The notes beneath the pieces were generated by a model. That model was given only the letters and a program-made list of their open reading frames with translations, ran no database searches and was not told where the DNA came from. A DNA stretch of 64,000 bases from Neckera pumila (lineage: Eukaryota; Streptophyta; Bryopsida; Hypnales; Neckeraceae): positions 26,230,913 to 26,294,912 of the forward strand of contig OZ018410.1 of the NCBI GenBank assembly GCA_963969595.1. Reading direction: 5' to 3'. A program made the translations under genes and the position numbers. Below, in pieces: positions 27,923 through 41,700 of the stretch. Position 1 is the first letter of the stretch. The number at the start of each line of letters is the position of its first letter.

Positions 27923-28160
27923 TTAACCCCTAAGGAATCATGGCCGGTTATAATTCACCAGAACAGTTAATCATATTCAGAAAAATATATGATTAAGATG
28001 AGGCCAAATTTCATATCATTGAAATCAGGGAATAGCATTGCACGTTCTGGTCAAAAAATTAATAAAATTGGACAAAAGTAAGTCTCTACATGATGTATCA
28101 AAACTGACAAACAAAAACACGAGGCTCAAATTTGGGCTCTCGGTCCTTTAGGGGTCTTAA
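27923..28160. mobile_element. 238-bp TTAA-ended MITE (copy C)
   Basis: The left end TTAACCCCTAAGGAATCATG and the right end GGTCCTTTAGGGGTCTTAA are imperfect inverted repeats. A related copy in the same orientation lies at 38878-39112. They share the ends and inner blocks such as GGGCTCTCGGTCC versus GGGTTCTCGGTCC. The element sits in intron 4 of the SPX-MFS gene, and its right end is about 26 bp from the splice donor of exon 4. Confidence 0.7.
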
Positions 28161-29295
28161 AAAAAAATGCTGCCAGAAGAAATACCACTTGCCGAAACAC
28201 TTGTTGAAGCTGAGAATAAGTATGGTTCGACCTGGAAGCAATGTACTGATGACCCAGGCGGAACCCAACCTGTTTGTCAAACTTCTTCAAAATTTTACGA
28301 ATTCCTGTGGCATTGAGTTCCACGAAGTGCAACAGTTGTAGAAGATCGTAACCGATTTGCCTGTACAAGAGATTATTTCATCTAAGATCAGGTTTCCAAG
28401 AATTTTCAACCTGCCAATATATGCGGATACAATGCCACAGATTTAAGTCAACAGTAGTACTAGAATCAGCAACTTAACCACTACATAATTTCGGGATTCA
28501 CTGAGAATGGGACAAGCAGGATGAAATTATGGAGCATACTTTACCTATACTCATCCATCAAAAGCCAGGGCACTACTGCCGGGGTACACGGAGGCTCACC
28601 AAATCCAGAATCTTCATCCTCATATTCACTCTCATAACACTCTTGTGCAGCGAGCTCTCTCTGCTTGCGCAGTCTCTGCAACCGCTCTGCTAGAAGTCCT
28701 TGCCTTTCAATTAGAAACAACACAATCTTCTCCACCTGTAGGAGGCCCAGTCCCAATTTGTTTAATTCCTGGTGTCTTAAAAAAAATTCCTCACAAAAAT
28801 TCATGGTCTCCCACAAAAGTTGCAACTTACTACAAATCCACCGACCTCACATAGAACTCCAACATTGAGACCTCGGAATCTAAAGGATGATACGTAGTCT
28901 GTATGTATGTCTCGTTGCTACACAAATATTCCAAAACTTAAAATGCCTCGAGGAAGGTGAACCTGAGAATCTAGAAGCCCCGAAAAAGATTTCACTATTT
29001 CACAACGGTCGTCGTCTGTCAAGCCCGAGGCCTTCGCACGACTAGAGTGGTGCTTTATCTTTCTCTTCAGCGTTTTGTACCCGATGTAGTATCTGCAACA
29101 CCGCACAGCCACTGCTCACTACACTAATAACCATATATACATTTCAAGCATATTCTCTCAACTTGAAGCCTCAGAATAGGTATCACACTGCATTCAATTT
29201 GGAAAAAAAAAATGTGATAGAAACAAACTGATTTAAACGTACTCTTCCCAGTCAGGGATTTGGTTGGCCAGCATGTAATGCCCAAATTGCACCAT

Positions 29296-32200
29296 CTTGT
29301 CAAAGTTGTTTATATACACTCTTTCGGTTGCTCAATGTGATTCGGCACTCGCAGCTTCAAGACTTCTGAATTCCATAAGATCTGTCTCAGCACCCCATTA
29401 TCATATCAGCATTGCCTATCAACGACTTTCAAACGCAAAAGACGTACTCTCGTATCAGCTTCCTGTTTCAAGATGTGGGTCACCACGGCCAGGCCCAGAA
29501 TTCAGAAACCAGGATAGGGACAATATTCTCCTCTATAAACAGTAAGCATTCACTTCGTGGCCATCATTCAAGATTATTTGTAGCTGATCTTTAACTCAAA
29601 AAACATTTGTAGTAAAACTTGAGATCATACTCTCGCTGAAAGATCGAAGGCTAATCTAGAGCCTTACATTTTTCGGAGGGAGCTCGCTCCAGTACCGTAA
29701 CTCTACATCCGCGTCGAAATGCGGATTCGGTACCACAAGTACTTCCATTTTTTTCTGTCTTCGAAACCACAAAAGAAACCACAAATCTAAAGGAACCAGC
29801 TAGCCATGCATTTGGTAGCAAGATCTTCACCGACAGGACTAGATATACGGAATGCCTTTCCGATCGACCCATTGTAAGTTTCCAGACAAATATGTTCAAA
29901 CGTTTCCACTCCTAGCCGCACATCAAGCCCCAACTCCTTCCAATGCGGACTGGCATGATCATACAGTATATCTAGCAGGATTCACACACCAGTACTACAA
30001 TCCAAGCAACGCCATAACGTTGGATCTATTTCAGTGAATGATTGTGGACATCAACAACCTCACGAGGTACGTAACACCCGGAAACGAACTGAAATTGCTA
30101 GCTCTTACAAAAAACAGTACTAGCTAGCTAGCTAGTCAACCGCAAGGATACAAAAGCCTCGAAATGAGGACCTCAAAAAACTCACGGAAAATCATTGCAT
30201 CCCCAACCACGCAATGCACGTCTAGGTGCGTCCCTGATGGACGCGGGAGCACAAACTACCACTTTTACGTTCCGGTAGCCTCTCCCACAGTCCCACGAGT
30301 TCAACGCACCTCCGACACTCGAATCCCTCTCTAGCAAACCAGTCAGACAACAAAACTCAAACAAACATAGAATAAGAAAATATGGTTGAATACCACCGAA
30401 TACCACGGAATCCCTCAGAATTGACAGAACCGACTGCTGAACCCTAACTTAATTTACAATCCAGTTATCCACGATCTCAGTGGACAGACACCCTCTGCAA
30501 GAAAGCAAAAGCTAAATATACTTGTGGGTGAGTTATACATTGACTTGAAAGTACAATATAAAGTTGCGTGATCGAATACCCGGAACTCGTGAGTCTAAAA
30601 CTAGTGAAGTGATCAAGCACGTTGAAATCGCGCGATTGCGAAAATATCTGGAACGGTTGCTAAAAGTAGATCGATGGCATCCCGCGACTGCATTTTCTGC
30701 AGCAAACAATGTGGTTGTTACCGTAAAAATCTCCGCAGCGGATACAGTTGCAGAGGGTACTACTGGTATTGATTTCGGGGAATGTTCCGGACTGCAGTCA
30801 CTCTGGTGAGTGGTGACTGTGGATCCGAGCCAAATCGAACCGGTTTTTCAAGAACAGAATCCAGTTATTTCCTCTATTCAATACTCAAAATAGAAATTTT
30901 ATAGATTTTTTCACCTGTTTTTGTGTCGATATTTTCAAATTGCAACCAGTTTTTTGCCCAATTCCATCGGCTAACTTTGAACTAGCCGCCGGTTTTTTCC
31001 GATCACTGGATCCAAGGGCGGAGGAGATGGAAAAGGCCTAAGGTAAAAGGAGGCATTGGACTGACTTTTGGCACCACTTCATAGCCACTATGTATCAATG
31101 GAGGGCATTTGAAAGTTTAGTATGTACATTGCTAAGACATAGTGGTACAAGTAGAGTGACATTTTAATCGTAGAGCAAATTAAATAGGGTCTCGGTTTAT
31201 CCAATAGACCAATATATACTATTAGTTTATGCCAAGGTTTATGCTCATGTACGTCCATCCAAATTAATGAATGGTATCTCTACACTCTATTTGCCAATGC
31301 AAAGAGAAAGTAAGACTAAAAGATTTCATTCTTTTTTTTATGTAACACAAAAGCTGATTGTCCTTTATAGTAAAAATGTGAGAAGGGACATCATAAATGG
31401 GTAAAAGGTTTGAAAGCATCATAAATGGAAAAGGGTCGTTGCAAGAATGACCTTCCGTTTTTGTTCCATGTTGGCCGTTTTCAGCCATTTTGGGGGGAGT
31501 ACTATAAAAATAGAAAAACATTTTTAAAAAAATTTGAAAAATATAATAAATGTATACACCTATAAGAAGAAGGTACCCTATGAAGGAAAAGCAAAAAAAA
31601 TTCCCTAAATAGGAGAACTAGAAAAGTGCAAAATCGCAAGAAAATATATATTTTGACATTTTTATTTGTAAAAAATAGGAAAAGTAGTTTTGAAATAATC
31701 TGAAAAATGCCATTTGAAAAGACTTCATGGTAAAGAGATTTCACCAAAAAAAATGATCCTGAAACCATCTTCAGTGTTCAAAATTGCATGCGCAAGGGAG
31801 CCTTCTTTGCATGGACTTAGAAGATATAAAATAAAATATTTTTTAATGTCCCTTGGTAGAAACATGACTTCCTACTATGGAAATAGACCACAGAAATTTC
31901 AGCTCCAAATCATTAAATTTGGGGACTCCTTACGTAGTAAAAAACCCTAAAACTCAAAACATGACATATTAGTTTAAATGATTTTTAAATATAAAATGAA
32001 TTTTGAAATTTTTTGAAAAATATGAGATATGATTAAACTCATAAGAAGAATCTCCAATAAAAATTATAAAGAAAGCTTCGGCACTGCATTTGTGACAATG
32101 TTTTAGTACCGGTCTTTCTTGCAATCACCCAAAAGCATATGTTTAGGACTTTGGATTGCAAACTTGAGGGTGGCAGAGGTAAATGTCATAAAAACAATTT

Positions 32201-33576
32201 TTATAGGAAATATTTTGTGGTCAATAATTGTGTTCAACAAAGGTGGTTAAATTATGATGAATTCTACTAACTTCATAAGATTATTCAGTCTAGTATGTGC
32301 CTCCCTAAGATTTCAAGGCAAAAGGAACCATGTCCCTTCCCGAGATACTTGAGGTTTATTCGCTCATATTGAAGAGCCACTTGGTGGCTTGGTGAAGGTA
32401 TAGTTTTCTATTGTAGGGTTCTTTTACTTGGAGGAGCAAAAGGAACCCCCAAGCATTGGCTTAAACAAGATTGTAGGGGGTGCGATGATGCTTCAAAGTG
32501 ATTCAAAGACATTTAATGTCATAGTGACAAACATAACTTCTATTGTGATGATAGTTTCTTGATATTGTGAGATTGTAGTGAAGAATGATAAAATATACTA
32601 TATACATTATCAAACAAAATATATTTTTCTACTATTTTTATGTTTTTTTGACATTGCAATTTCAAAGCTTGATATTTAATTCTAAAGTATTGAAGTCTAT
32701 AATTATTTGATTGTGATACTTAAGAAACTCACGTTTTAGGTGACAAGCCCTAATTTTTCTTAACGGATTTTCGTGGACGTCCTATGCAACAAACCTATAT
32801 TTTTATGTCAACATTGATGTTATATTGGACAAATGTCCAATGTAACATCAATATTGACAAAAAAACATGGGGTTCAAGGGCCCTACCATATAACATTCCC
32901 TCCCTCTTATAATACTATTTATTTTTATAATAATGAAACTATCAAAGATTTGGAAACTATTATTATGCAAGTTACGATTAAATGATTCTATTGTGGCTAT
33001 GCAATTATTGTGTCCTCTTGAGGCCAAAACAAATGAATGTGGCTATTAATTGCAATCAAAAAAAGATCATATATCAGAAAATTGCAATAATTACAAAGTG
33101 CCATACACAAATGAGAATAGGCTTTAAAGAAAAAAGAAACTTCCTATACAACTACATGGCCTTTTCCATGTATTTAGATTTACACAATAATGGCATTAAA
33201 TTCTATACTTAGATTCAATGAAAAGTTCAATGTTTTTTTCTCTTTGACCATTAGAAGGGATTTGGGGGTCTTCAAAAGATAATAAAATAGACTTTTTGCA
33301 ATGTGACTCAATTCATTAGTTAACAATAAAAATAAGAATTATCATGTTCAATCCAAAAATCAAGTTTGAAGTTCATTGCTAAAGGGGACAAGTAAGTTGG
33401 GACAAATGAGAAAAAAAAAGGTACGACTTTGGAAAAGAATGGATCCTCAAATAGCCATCTAAAGAGTCTCCTCAAAACTCATTAGAATTTAATTCTCAAG
33501 AAAATAGTGAAACTTTTCACCATCACCATTCACTATGATAGTGATGACAACTGTAAGGGGGATCATACTTAGTGGC
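29296..33576. other. SPX-MFS upstream region and AT-rich desert
   Basis: The first 1.5 kb is of moderate GC and probably holds the promoter of the SPX-MFS gene. It includes an 18-bp perfect palindrome of AGCT/CTAG units at 30119-30136. From about 30.9 kb the DNA becomes AT-rich and repeat-like. No ORF here shows family similarity. Confidence 0.5.
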
Positions 33577-34168
33577 TTAACCCCTAAAGGATAATTGTCA
33601 TTTGAACAGACAATTGAAAATTTGGATAGGTTCTTATGAAGTCAATTTTAGTCGGATGTTCGCAAAATTTTGACACAATGTTTGTATGTGTTCTTCCTTG
33701 CTGAAAATCTAATTTTTTTTTCAATCAGGTGCCCAGATTAAAAATTATGTTGCCCTGAACTTTTCTGGCAGCTCAAGCAGTGTGGGAATGTTTGGAGAAT
33801 CTTTTGCAAAAAAGCTCATCAACTCTTAAAATTTGCCATACATGTAACAAACATGATACAAGATGCAAATGTAAAAAAGAATAAGCATACATAGTGTAAA
33901 AATCTCACTCTAGGAGTTAAAGTCTGCTGGCCCTTTTGAACAAGGCTAGACAAAAAAAATTCCTCTAACTTCAAACATTATAATCTTTCAATGCATACGG
34001 TCAAAGTTTTTGAAATTTTTTCCACACATTCCTATAGTAGCCTAGTGCAAATTTGTACGGTGGAATTTTTTTTTTAAATCATTTTTTTTCATGTTTTTCT
34101 CATTGCTTTAAAAAATTGCAGATTTTTACAATTTTGCCCGAAATGTGCCTTCGGGCTTTAGAGGTTAA
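33577..34168. mobile_element. TTAA-ended non-coding element, 592 bp (copy E)
   Basis: The left end TTAACCCCTAAAGGAT and the reverse complement of the right end, TTAACCTCTAAAGCCC, are inverted repeats. The right flank (GCCCGAAATGTGCCTTCGGG) resembles the right flank of the copy at 51500-52337. An inner TTAA with CTCTAGGAG at 33911-33920 may mark a nested or shorter boundary. Confidence 0.6.
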
Positions 34169-35799
34169 AGAATGTATATCAGGGCCCGCTGCACAACAAT
34201 GATGGCAAATACTCTGGGCTGGCACATCATGGAATTCGACTGATGAAGTTGGAGGGGGCATTAAGGTAGACAAGCCTATTACCACCTTGATTTGCAATCT
34301 GAATATATTGGGGCCAATTCCAAAAAGGGCATGTATTTTTTAGAGGTGTGCGCTTGTTTTACAAATCAACCCCAAGTAGAATTATAATTTTTTGATCAAA
34401 ATTGTAATTTCTGTGAATTTTTGAAGTGTCAACCCTAAAATTACAAAACCACTTATAGACTGGAGTCATAAACATCATACTAACAACCCATAACCACCCT
34501 TCCATATATCTATTAGCACGTAAGTATGGACCAATGAAAAATTGACACATTAGTCTTTGTGATATCAATGCTCTAATTTTGTCAGGAAAGTGAGTGGAGA
34601 CGGATGAGTGTAGTGACGGAAATGGGGCCAAAAATAGGATGGCGGAAATAGGAAGCTGGCAGCTTTAGGCTACTTTACCTTATCTGGCTAGACTCTCACG
34701 AGTCTCACGCGTAACTTAGTGTACAGTGCCCTACCAAAAGTTCTTGCCCATGTAATTTGGACCATTTTCTTTCTTGGCATAATGTACAATAGCGTTAGTA
34801 TTTTTGGTTTGCACAACCAACATTGATATCTTACACAATCCCCCTCAAGCATACCAAATTTTCAATTCCCAAAAAACAAATCTCCATTTTTGGTGACTTT
34901 TTTTTTTTTTTTTTCATGGTTTTATATGAAAAGTCATAGGAAAACATTAGTGATGAATTTTTTTAATTTGTTTGCGGAAATATGTAGGAATCATTTGCGC
35001 GCACATCTTTCCTTTAGTAAGCATCTTCAAAAAAGTTTCACAATTCCTTCCACACAGATATGAATGGGGCCTTGACAATGCCCTAAATTTTGAAAATAGA
35101 TATTTCTTTGATATAATTAAATTTTTGCATTTTCCCTTCACTCTACAACTAATTTTGTACAACTAAGCATGAGGGTACAATTTCTTTGGGAAAATTTAAT
35201 TTCATCAAAGAAATATCTATTTTCAAGATTTAGTTTGAGGGTAGGTATGGAGTCTTTGAAAACCATAACTACCCGCAAACTAAAACTCCTCATAACTTTC
35301 GACTCATAGATTAAAATTGAATGATTTAAAGTTTTCCATGAATATATAAATCTAAAGAACCAAGTCCAATTTTTGTTATTTTACGAAGTCATTTGCAAAG
35401 TAATTTTTTGAGCTGCCCGTGCTGCCCAAAGTTCAAAGAAAATCATATATCATGCAATAACTTTTTAACTATGTAGTCAATAGTTATGAAAACTATTGGA
35501 CCTTAAAGCTACTCCTTGGGCATATGTTGTGTAAAATTTTCAAAGAAAAAAAATAAAAAGTTCCATCCGTAGTAAGTTGCCCAAAATTGCTATGTTGCCA
35601 AAAAAACACAGCTTGGTCCTTTAGGGGTTAAAGGACACATTAACGGAAATTTAGGGATGCATTTAGTGGTAGTGTAGGATACAAGAATAGGAACAGAGAC
35701 GCTTTGGGGTGTTTTTGCCTTGTTATAGGTGGGACTTGGAGCTTCACAAGATAAAGGTCAAAGTCCAAATTATATAATAAGTCTCACCTTTTGTCATGT

Positions 35800-35800
<1 letters not shown>
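34169..35800. other. AT-rich desert with the right end of another TTAA-family element
   Basis: No gene is supported. The motif GGTCCTTTAGGGGTTAA at 35615-35631 is an excellent inverted terminus. Its flank (ACACAGCTT) mirrors the left flank of the 51500 copy, so this copy is inverted. Its other end was not found. Confidence 0.5.
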
Positions 35801-35801
<1 letters not shown>

Positions 35802-35877
<76 letters not shown>

Positions 35878-35883
35878 TTTTTT
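35802..35883. repeat. (AT)n microsatellite joined to a T tract
   Basis: About 59 bp of uninterrupted AT dinucleotides (35802-35860) is followed by about 23 T (35861-35883). The T tract reads as a poly(A) tail on the minus strand. Confidence 0.95.
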
Positions 35884-36210
35884 GAACAAATATAAAAACC
35901 ATTGCATTAAATAGAAAAAACCAAGTACAAAAACAGCCAAGCCCAAAGGCTGGTCAAATGAAGAGAAAAGAGCAAAAAACAAAGAAAAAGAACGCAACAA
36001 AGAGAGCAGAAGAGAACTACATGAACTCTCAGACGGAAGGGCCATTCTTGTGTCATCTAATGTGATCGCCATTGCGAGAGGCGAGAAGCTGGGCTTTAAG
36101 CCAAATATTGTCAAACTTAGTCCAAATAAGGGAAGCCTGATGCGGTCTTTGACTAGCGGTGGTCTTGGCCTTCAGCTGGGCAGCACATCCTGAGTCCAAA
36201 AGGGCATTCC
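35861..36210 (-). mobile_element. 5'-truncated LINE (non-LTR retrotransposon) 3' end
   Basis: On the minus strand the segment ends with TTTAATGCAATGGTTTTTAT, TTGTTC and then the A tract, the style of plant LINE 3' ends. The start near 36210 is approximate. A frame across 36116-36060 reads FDNIWLKAQLLASRNGDHI, but it is too short to name a domain. Class assignment rests on tail structure and is inferred. Confidence 0.5.
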
Positions 36211-38709
36211 AAAGGGGTCATGTTCAATATTACATGGTAAATGTATGTCAAACAATGGATCAAAAAGTTCTAAATCATTAAGGGGGTACTTTTTACCTAT
36301 AAAGATAGTGGGGCTGGAATGTGGTAGATGGATGACTTTTTACATCACTGCAAATATGAAGCATGCACCTATTGGTCTAAAGTCAAATCATTTTTGAGTG
36401 ACTACATTGGTCATAGGCTAATGTCTTCCAAGGTTAAGCACGGAAATTGCAATGGATAGACTTGTTAACAAAATTGACCCAAGAATACTTGATACTTCTC
36501 ATATCATACTCAAAACAATAATTGGCACTTAGAACCTGTTTGGATCTGTACTTTTGTTGGATCCAACTTAAATTCCAAGTCCTACTTTTTCGCTGCCAAA
36601 ACCTCCAAAAAATATTGTCTTGTAGGAATTTTTTAGTGCATTGGGTGGTAGGATGTAGTGTGAAACTCTTAGTTTTCAACTCCTTAGCAATCATATTTTG
36701 AAAATTTGGTGGGACTTTGGACCTGGTACATAGTGAGAATAGACCCTTAGATTAACCCTTTAATTCCTAAGGACCAAACAACATTTTTGGCAATAGAAAA
36801 GCTTTGGAATGGCTTTGGGCAGGTTCTTGTCCTAAATTTACACCAACGTACATTTGACATTTTTTTAAACTCATAAACTCAACAACGTACGACGAGGTGA
36901 TGGCAATTAGGAGTAATCATCCCATTAGTTTTAGAAAATTTGGCACTAAATTCAAAAAATCAAAATATTTAGCAATTTTCTTCACATAACTTCAAAGCTG
37001 TTTATTTTGTGTATCTAGAGATGAGAAGAGAAGTTGTTTATACAAAAGAGGTGGTAGGAGGTAAAACAACCCATGTGGGATATATAAATTATAATTAGTA
37101 AGAGCTCAAACATTCATAGTTAAGTGAAAAGTACGAATTGTATACAATGTAGAATTTTAAACCTCATTTTGGCATAGTAGAATAACTTTTTCCAAAAAAA
37201 TTTGAACCAAAAAAAAAATGAGAAATCAATTTGACTTTCATCTATAAAAACTTGTTTCTGATTTTGAGCCTCCAAATAAAGTTATGGACAAAATTGAGAG
37301 AGGATGTTTGAAAATGTCAAGGAAAATGTCCTTTCCAACCCCTCAAACATAGGCCCAAAGTTCACATTGCTATAAAACATTGAAGTTTACGAAATTGGAA
37401 TAGAAACTACACTTGATAGGCATCATTTCATTAGTTGGTCTCAAATTCAAAAAATATCATTTGTATGGCTAAAATTCACATCAAGAATACAAAACACAAA
37501 AGGACCAAAATACACTAAAAGAGTGATCTATGGATTAAGCATCTTCTTCTTTAGAAAAGTCAATGACACCATAATGAGGAAATTTACAATCCTATTCACT
37601 AAAAGTATATTGACAAGCAACTTCCAAATAACAAATTGGATGAACAAACAATTTTTTTTCCATCCTACAATCTTAGGTGAAGACATCTAAAACAGACACT
37701 AAGTGTTCACAGTAGTGTTACAAAGGTCAATAAAAAGGTTGTACATTATGACCTTGTGACCAACCAACAAACGAGTGACTCGGGTGCCTTGGACTAGATA
37801 ATGCTTGAGAGCTGTGAGGCTCAAGAACATTATAGGACATCTTATAGTTCACCACCAACATCTATATCTATACTTTTCACAAATCTAAGGGTGTAGAAAG
37901 AAGGGCTATGTTATGAGTTCTACACTTTTTTGTGTATCCAATGGAATGATGACAAATCTGCCTTGAAATCCAAACTTGACATTAAGAATTCAATCACATT
38001 GATCAGTGCCAAAACAATCAGACCCCATTGTGGCCCAAGATCCGGAGTTCTTCAACAACAAAATCTCCCAAAATACATGGCCAAAATGGGGGCCTTCCAC
38101 GTTATATGTAAAACAATGGAGAAGGGAGAAGGCAGCATTTCTCTAACGCAGAACCAAAGCTATTGAGGGTCAAAAACTGGATGAGAACATTCACCTTGAA
38201 CCACATTACAAAGGTCCTGATCAAGTGCACAATCCATAATGGTAAAAGCTAATCAATATTCTCAGTAATGAGTTTTTTCAATCGGAAGCCCAACTACCAA
38301 GTCCAAATAACATTTATTGCCGCTATGAAACTGCTACAGTTCTCTACAATAGAGTGAGCGACATTCTAATTCCCCAATGCAGGGAAAATAGTACATTTTG
38401 AAAGGTTAAAAAGGCTTAACATTCTTATCAATTATACAAAAAGTCACAAATGATAAATTAGTATAACAACGCTTCAGCGACTCCTCGGGTAATTGATAGT
38501 TGCTTGTTTGAGATACCCCAGATTCCCAGCTACTTAAGATTAACGATTTATCATACACTGGAGAGCAGCAAAAGGGAAAAAATGTCTTTGTGAAAAGTTG
38601 TGCGTTGTGTAAACTAATGACATGTTTGAAAGGGGTTAGCGTTCGTTAGGAATTTGCGGTAACATGATGTTCGGTACCCCTGGGAACTGGGAAGTCGAGT
38701 TTAGCAGGA
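36211..38709. other. AT-rich desert downstream of the kelch gene
   Basis: A left-end-like motif (TTAACCCTTTAATTCC, then AAGGACCAA) starts at 36753, with no matching right end found. No ORF with recognisable similarity is seen. The 3' UTR of the kelch gene should lie in the last few hundred bases. Confidence 0.45.
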
Positions 38710-41700
38710 TCATACATTTTCAGGTACGGGTAACAAGAGAGGCTCTGACGTCAAGTTCGGTGTCTCTCCCGTGAACATCGTGGGAGACAGTTTCTTCTTC
38801 AGGTCGAACACCTCCATCTGAAACAATGGCACATCGAAGCTGTCAAGCCCAAAATAACAGCACACCAGTTTCAGAACTTAACCCCTAAAATAGCAACGAT
38901 TTACGGAAATAAATAAGAAATTCGATTCACCATATTGTGAAAATATAACTCAGATGGAGCTAAATTTTGTATCACTACAATCGGTGAAGTACAGTGCATG
39001 TGTTGGTCAACTTTTTTTTTAATATTTAAGCAAAAGAAAGTCGTCACAATACCTACAGAAATTTGCTAAATAAAGTATGAGGCCCACTTTGAGGGTTCTC
39101 GGTCCTATAAAAATGCCTAGAATTGGTAAAGTGAAGAATTGCTGTTTCAAAACCACAGAATGATCAAGTGAATCTAATAAAGAGGCCATTCCACAGAGCA
39201 AGACAAACCTACTGATATTCCTTGAGAGTGTTAAAATGAAAGAAGGATCACCTGTATCTGGAAGGATCTCGCTCTTTCATTGACAAGGACCTCCCTGGTC
39301 GATTGCAACTCCTGCATTAAAGGCGAATGATTTATTATTATCAATTAAAGCAAACGGGTTAATACACACAACTCGGTACTTCCGGTTTGAGAACTTTAGA
39401 TGACTTCTAGAATACTGTATGGTTCTTTGGAACCTGAGATAAGATTCAGAAAGTCAAATTCTGGATTACTAGTAGGCGTTGCACCAATATTAGTTCAAGT
39501 TCAGGAAGGACCTCGTGTTCACTTCATGGCATTCTGGATCTACAGAATTCCTTTGTGAACGTATGAACTATCGTGGGCAATGTAGAACTCTCCCCAAGAT
39601 GCCCCTATTAGATTCACAAAGCTATTAACGGTGAGTTAATGTTAAATTATTATAGTACTGTATTTATATTAAGATAATGTCAAATAAATGTCAAGTTCGT
39701 GTTGAATTCATGTCAACTTGCTTGCCAACATAATATAAAGACAATGCTAATGACACTAGCATCACAGGAATGCTAAGTCAACACACTTTGTGCTCCACTA
39801 ATATTAATTTAACATTAACATGAGGATTATTTGAATCTAAGGCTTATTAACTGAACATTCAAGAACGCTGTCAATCCAAGGTAAGGTCATTTGTGATGCG
39901 GCAGATATTTGGCACGCATCTTGTGAACGGTCGAAGGATGAGCAAATATCAAGTTATGCGACTTCTGCTTCCCATGAGGATGACCAGGATTCCTTCCAAA
40001 GTGTCGAGGGAAATATTGAAATGAACTACTAGTAACTAAGGAATTGATTTAATAGGATAAACCAGGTAGCAAGTAACAAGTGGGCATGGTAATATCTGCA
40101 CCTTTTGTGTATCCTCAAGGACGGCCTTGAGGAAAGCAAGATCATGTTCCAACCTCAGATTTTCCGAATGGACCACATTACACAGGTTGTTGGAATCTTC
40201 TTGCGCTCTTTCAGCCACATCTACTCTTTCCTTAAGATCCGCCTGTGCCTTCAGCGAAGCAGCAAACTTTCCTTCAACTTGTTGCCGGGTTTTCATTGCT
40301 AAACTAAGATTCTTTTCAGCTTCCTCTTTACCTCGAAGTGCAGTTGTCAGATGCCCTTCTGCTACTTCCCCTTTGCGAACAGCAGCCGCAAGTTTCATCT
40401 CGAAGTTTTGTCTGTACTTATTAATTAAGTGTGTGCGCCTCTCCATAGTCATGGCATCCTGTAGGTCTGCAAGTAGCTGACTGTCACTACATTCTTCCCC
40501 TTCCCAGCTATGCCTTTGGGTCGTCGTATACAGGCTTTCACTCCTCTCACTGCCATGAGACTTCGTCCAAGTGCCCAGATCAGCAACCATCGCTACGCCA
40601 CTTGAATCTACGAACTCCGCACTTTCCATCACCGATGTAAGAGTAGAGTCAAATGATCCTTTCCTCCTAGATGAACCTCCAGGCCTCCACGCGTTTTCAG
40701 AGCTCCGTGTGGCAATTGGGGTCAATTTCTCCCTCATCTCCAGATCTAGTACTGGCACTGCATCTGTTGCCTGCTAACAAAAATACCGCTAAGCAGGTCA
40801 TTAAAAATAATGCACCCGTGATCATGCGTTTTCGTATCATTCATTAGGGTCGTATCATTCATTACCACTGTCAAAAGTGTTATAAACTTGCTGTCTGATA
40901 TCACAAACATCTCAGAAGATACAATATTACATACTTACATTACCAAGGTTAACTTAATACCAGTAGTTGCTCTTTCTAACCTTGGAAGGTTGTAAGTGTT
41001 GTATGAGTGAATTGTAATATCAAGAACACTGACATCAAACCAACATTAACACCATTTGCGTTACATTCACATTAACTTGAATCAACATGAGGACTATATG
41101 ATGAATCACTATGATGATCAGAGTCCCTGCAGCTTCCAGACTCTTGTAATTAAACAATCAATAGTAGGCACTCCGGACAACCCTCTACTCAAGACAGACA
41201 ACAGTGGAAGAAAGGTGTTATTCACCTTGTAAGGTTGTAAGTGTTGTAGGGGTGAACACTCCTGCGCTGAGGTTTCTCTCAATACCCTACACAATATCTC
41301 TGCTGGTGGTTGACGTACAATTGGAAACTTGCTCTTTTCAGGTCCATATCGTCTCCGTAGAGAAATAGGACCATTTATATCAAAAGAGCTTTCCGTCGAT
41401 GGTGAGTTACCAGGAGAATTACGTGAACCATACTGTTCTTCTGCAAGTGGAGCCAAGTGGGTCTTTGCCACATCTACACATCCACAATATAGCCCTGATC
41501 CAGACATCCTTGGTGTTGAGGCCATTGCTTGTCCGTCTCTTACTTCCGCGTTCCCACTGTATGAGGAAGGTTTCAAATGATCCAATGGCACTATATACAG
41601 GGAATGTACCTGCAGACGAGAGGACATTGCGTGCTCAATTACGTTAATTCACATGCTTTTCACTTGCCATATGTAGCACAATGATAGCCTGTAATCAGCA

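Larger units (their letters stand above)
23833..29295 (-). pseudogene. SPX-MFS vacuolar phosphate transporter (PHT5/VPT type), apparently broken
   Basis: Exons on the minus strand are 29295-29243, 29092-28963, 28735-28545, 28360-28186, 27827-27678, 27416-27243, 26671-26409, 25983-25827, 25649-25188, 24751-24612 and 24110-23833. The SPX domain (MVQFGHYMLANQIPDWEEYY, then LKKFDKQVG) and MFS spans (VNYYIVVPSSDEYAEML; CGLGGARAINWRYISD; LEGVNMSLLSKAMS) match the SPX-MFS family, which moves phosphate into the vacuole. Two defects are visible. A TAG at 26476-26474 interrupts exon 7 after residue 356, inside a conserved span (GN*TYALALYFNSIFLLLLGRF). The conserved exon between 25188 and 24751 cannot be found, and the remaining exons there are out of phase. 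All other splice sites and frames are intact, so decay would be recent. A sequencing error is the main alternative. Confidence 0.85.

Noticed and set aside
30260..30340. tRNA-like TCGAATCCC string
   Set aside because: No matching acceptor, D or anticodon arms could be drawn around it.
30564..30809. 81-residue plus-strand ORF in the SPX-MFS upstream region
   Set aside because: No recognisable domain and no flanking exon structure. Its length is within chance for this base composition.
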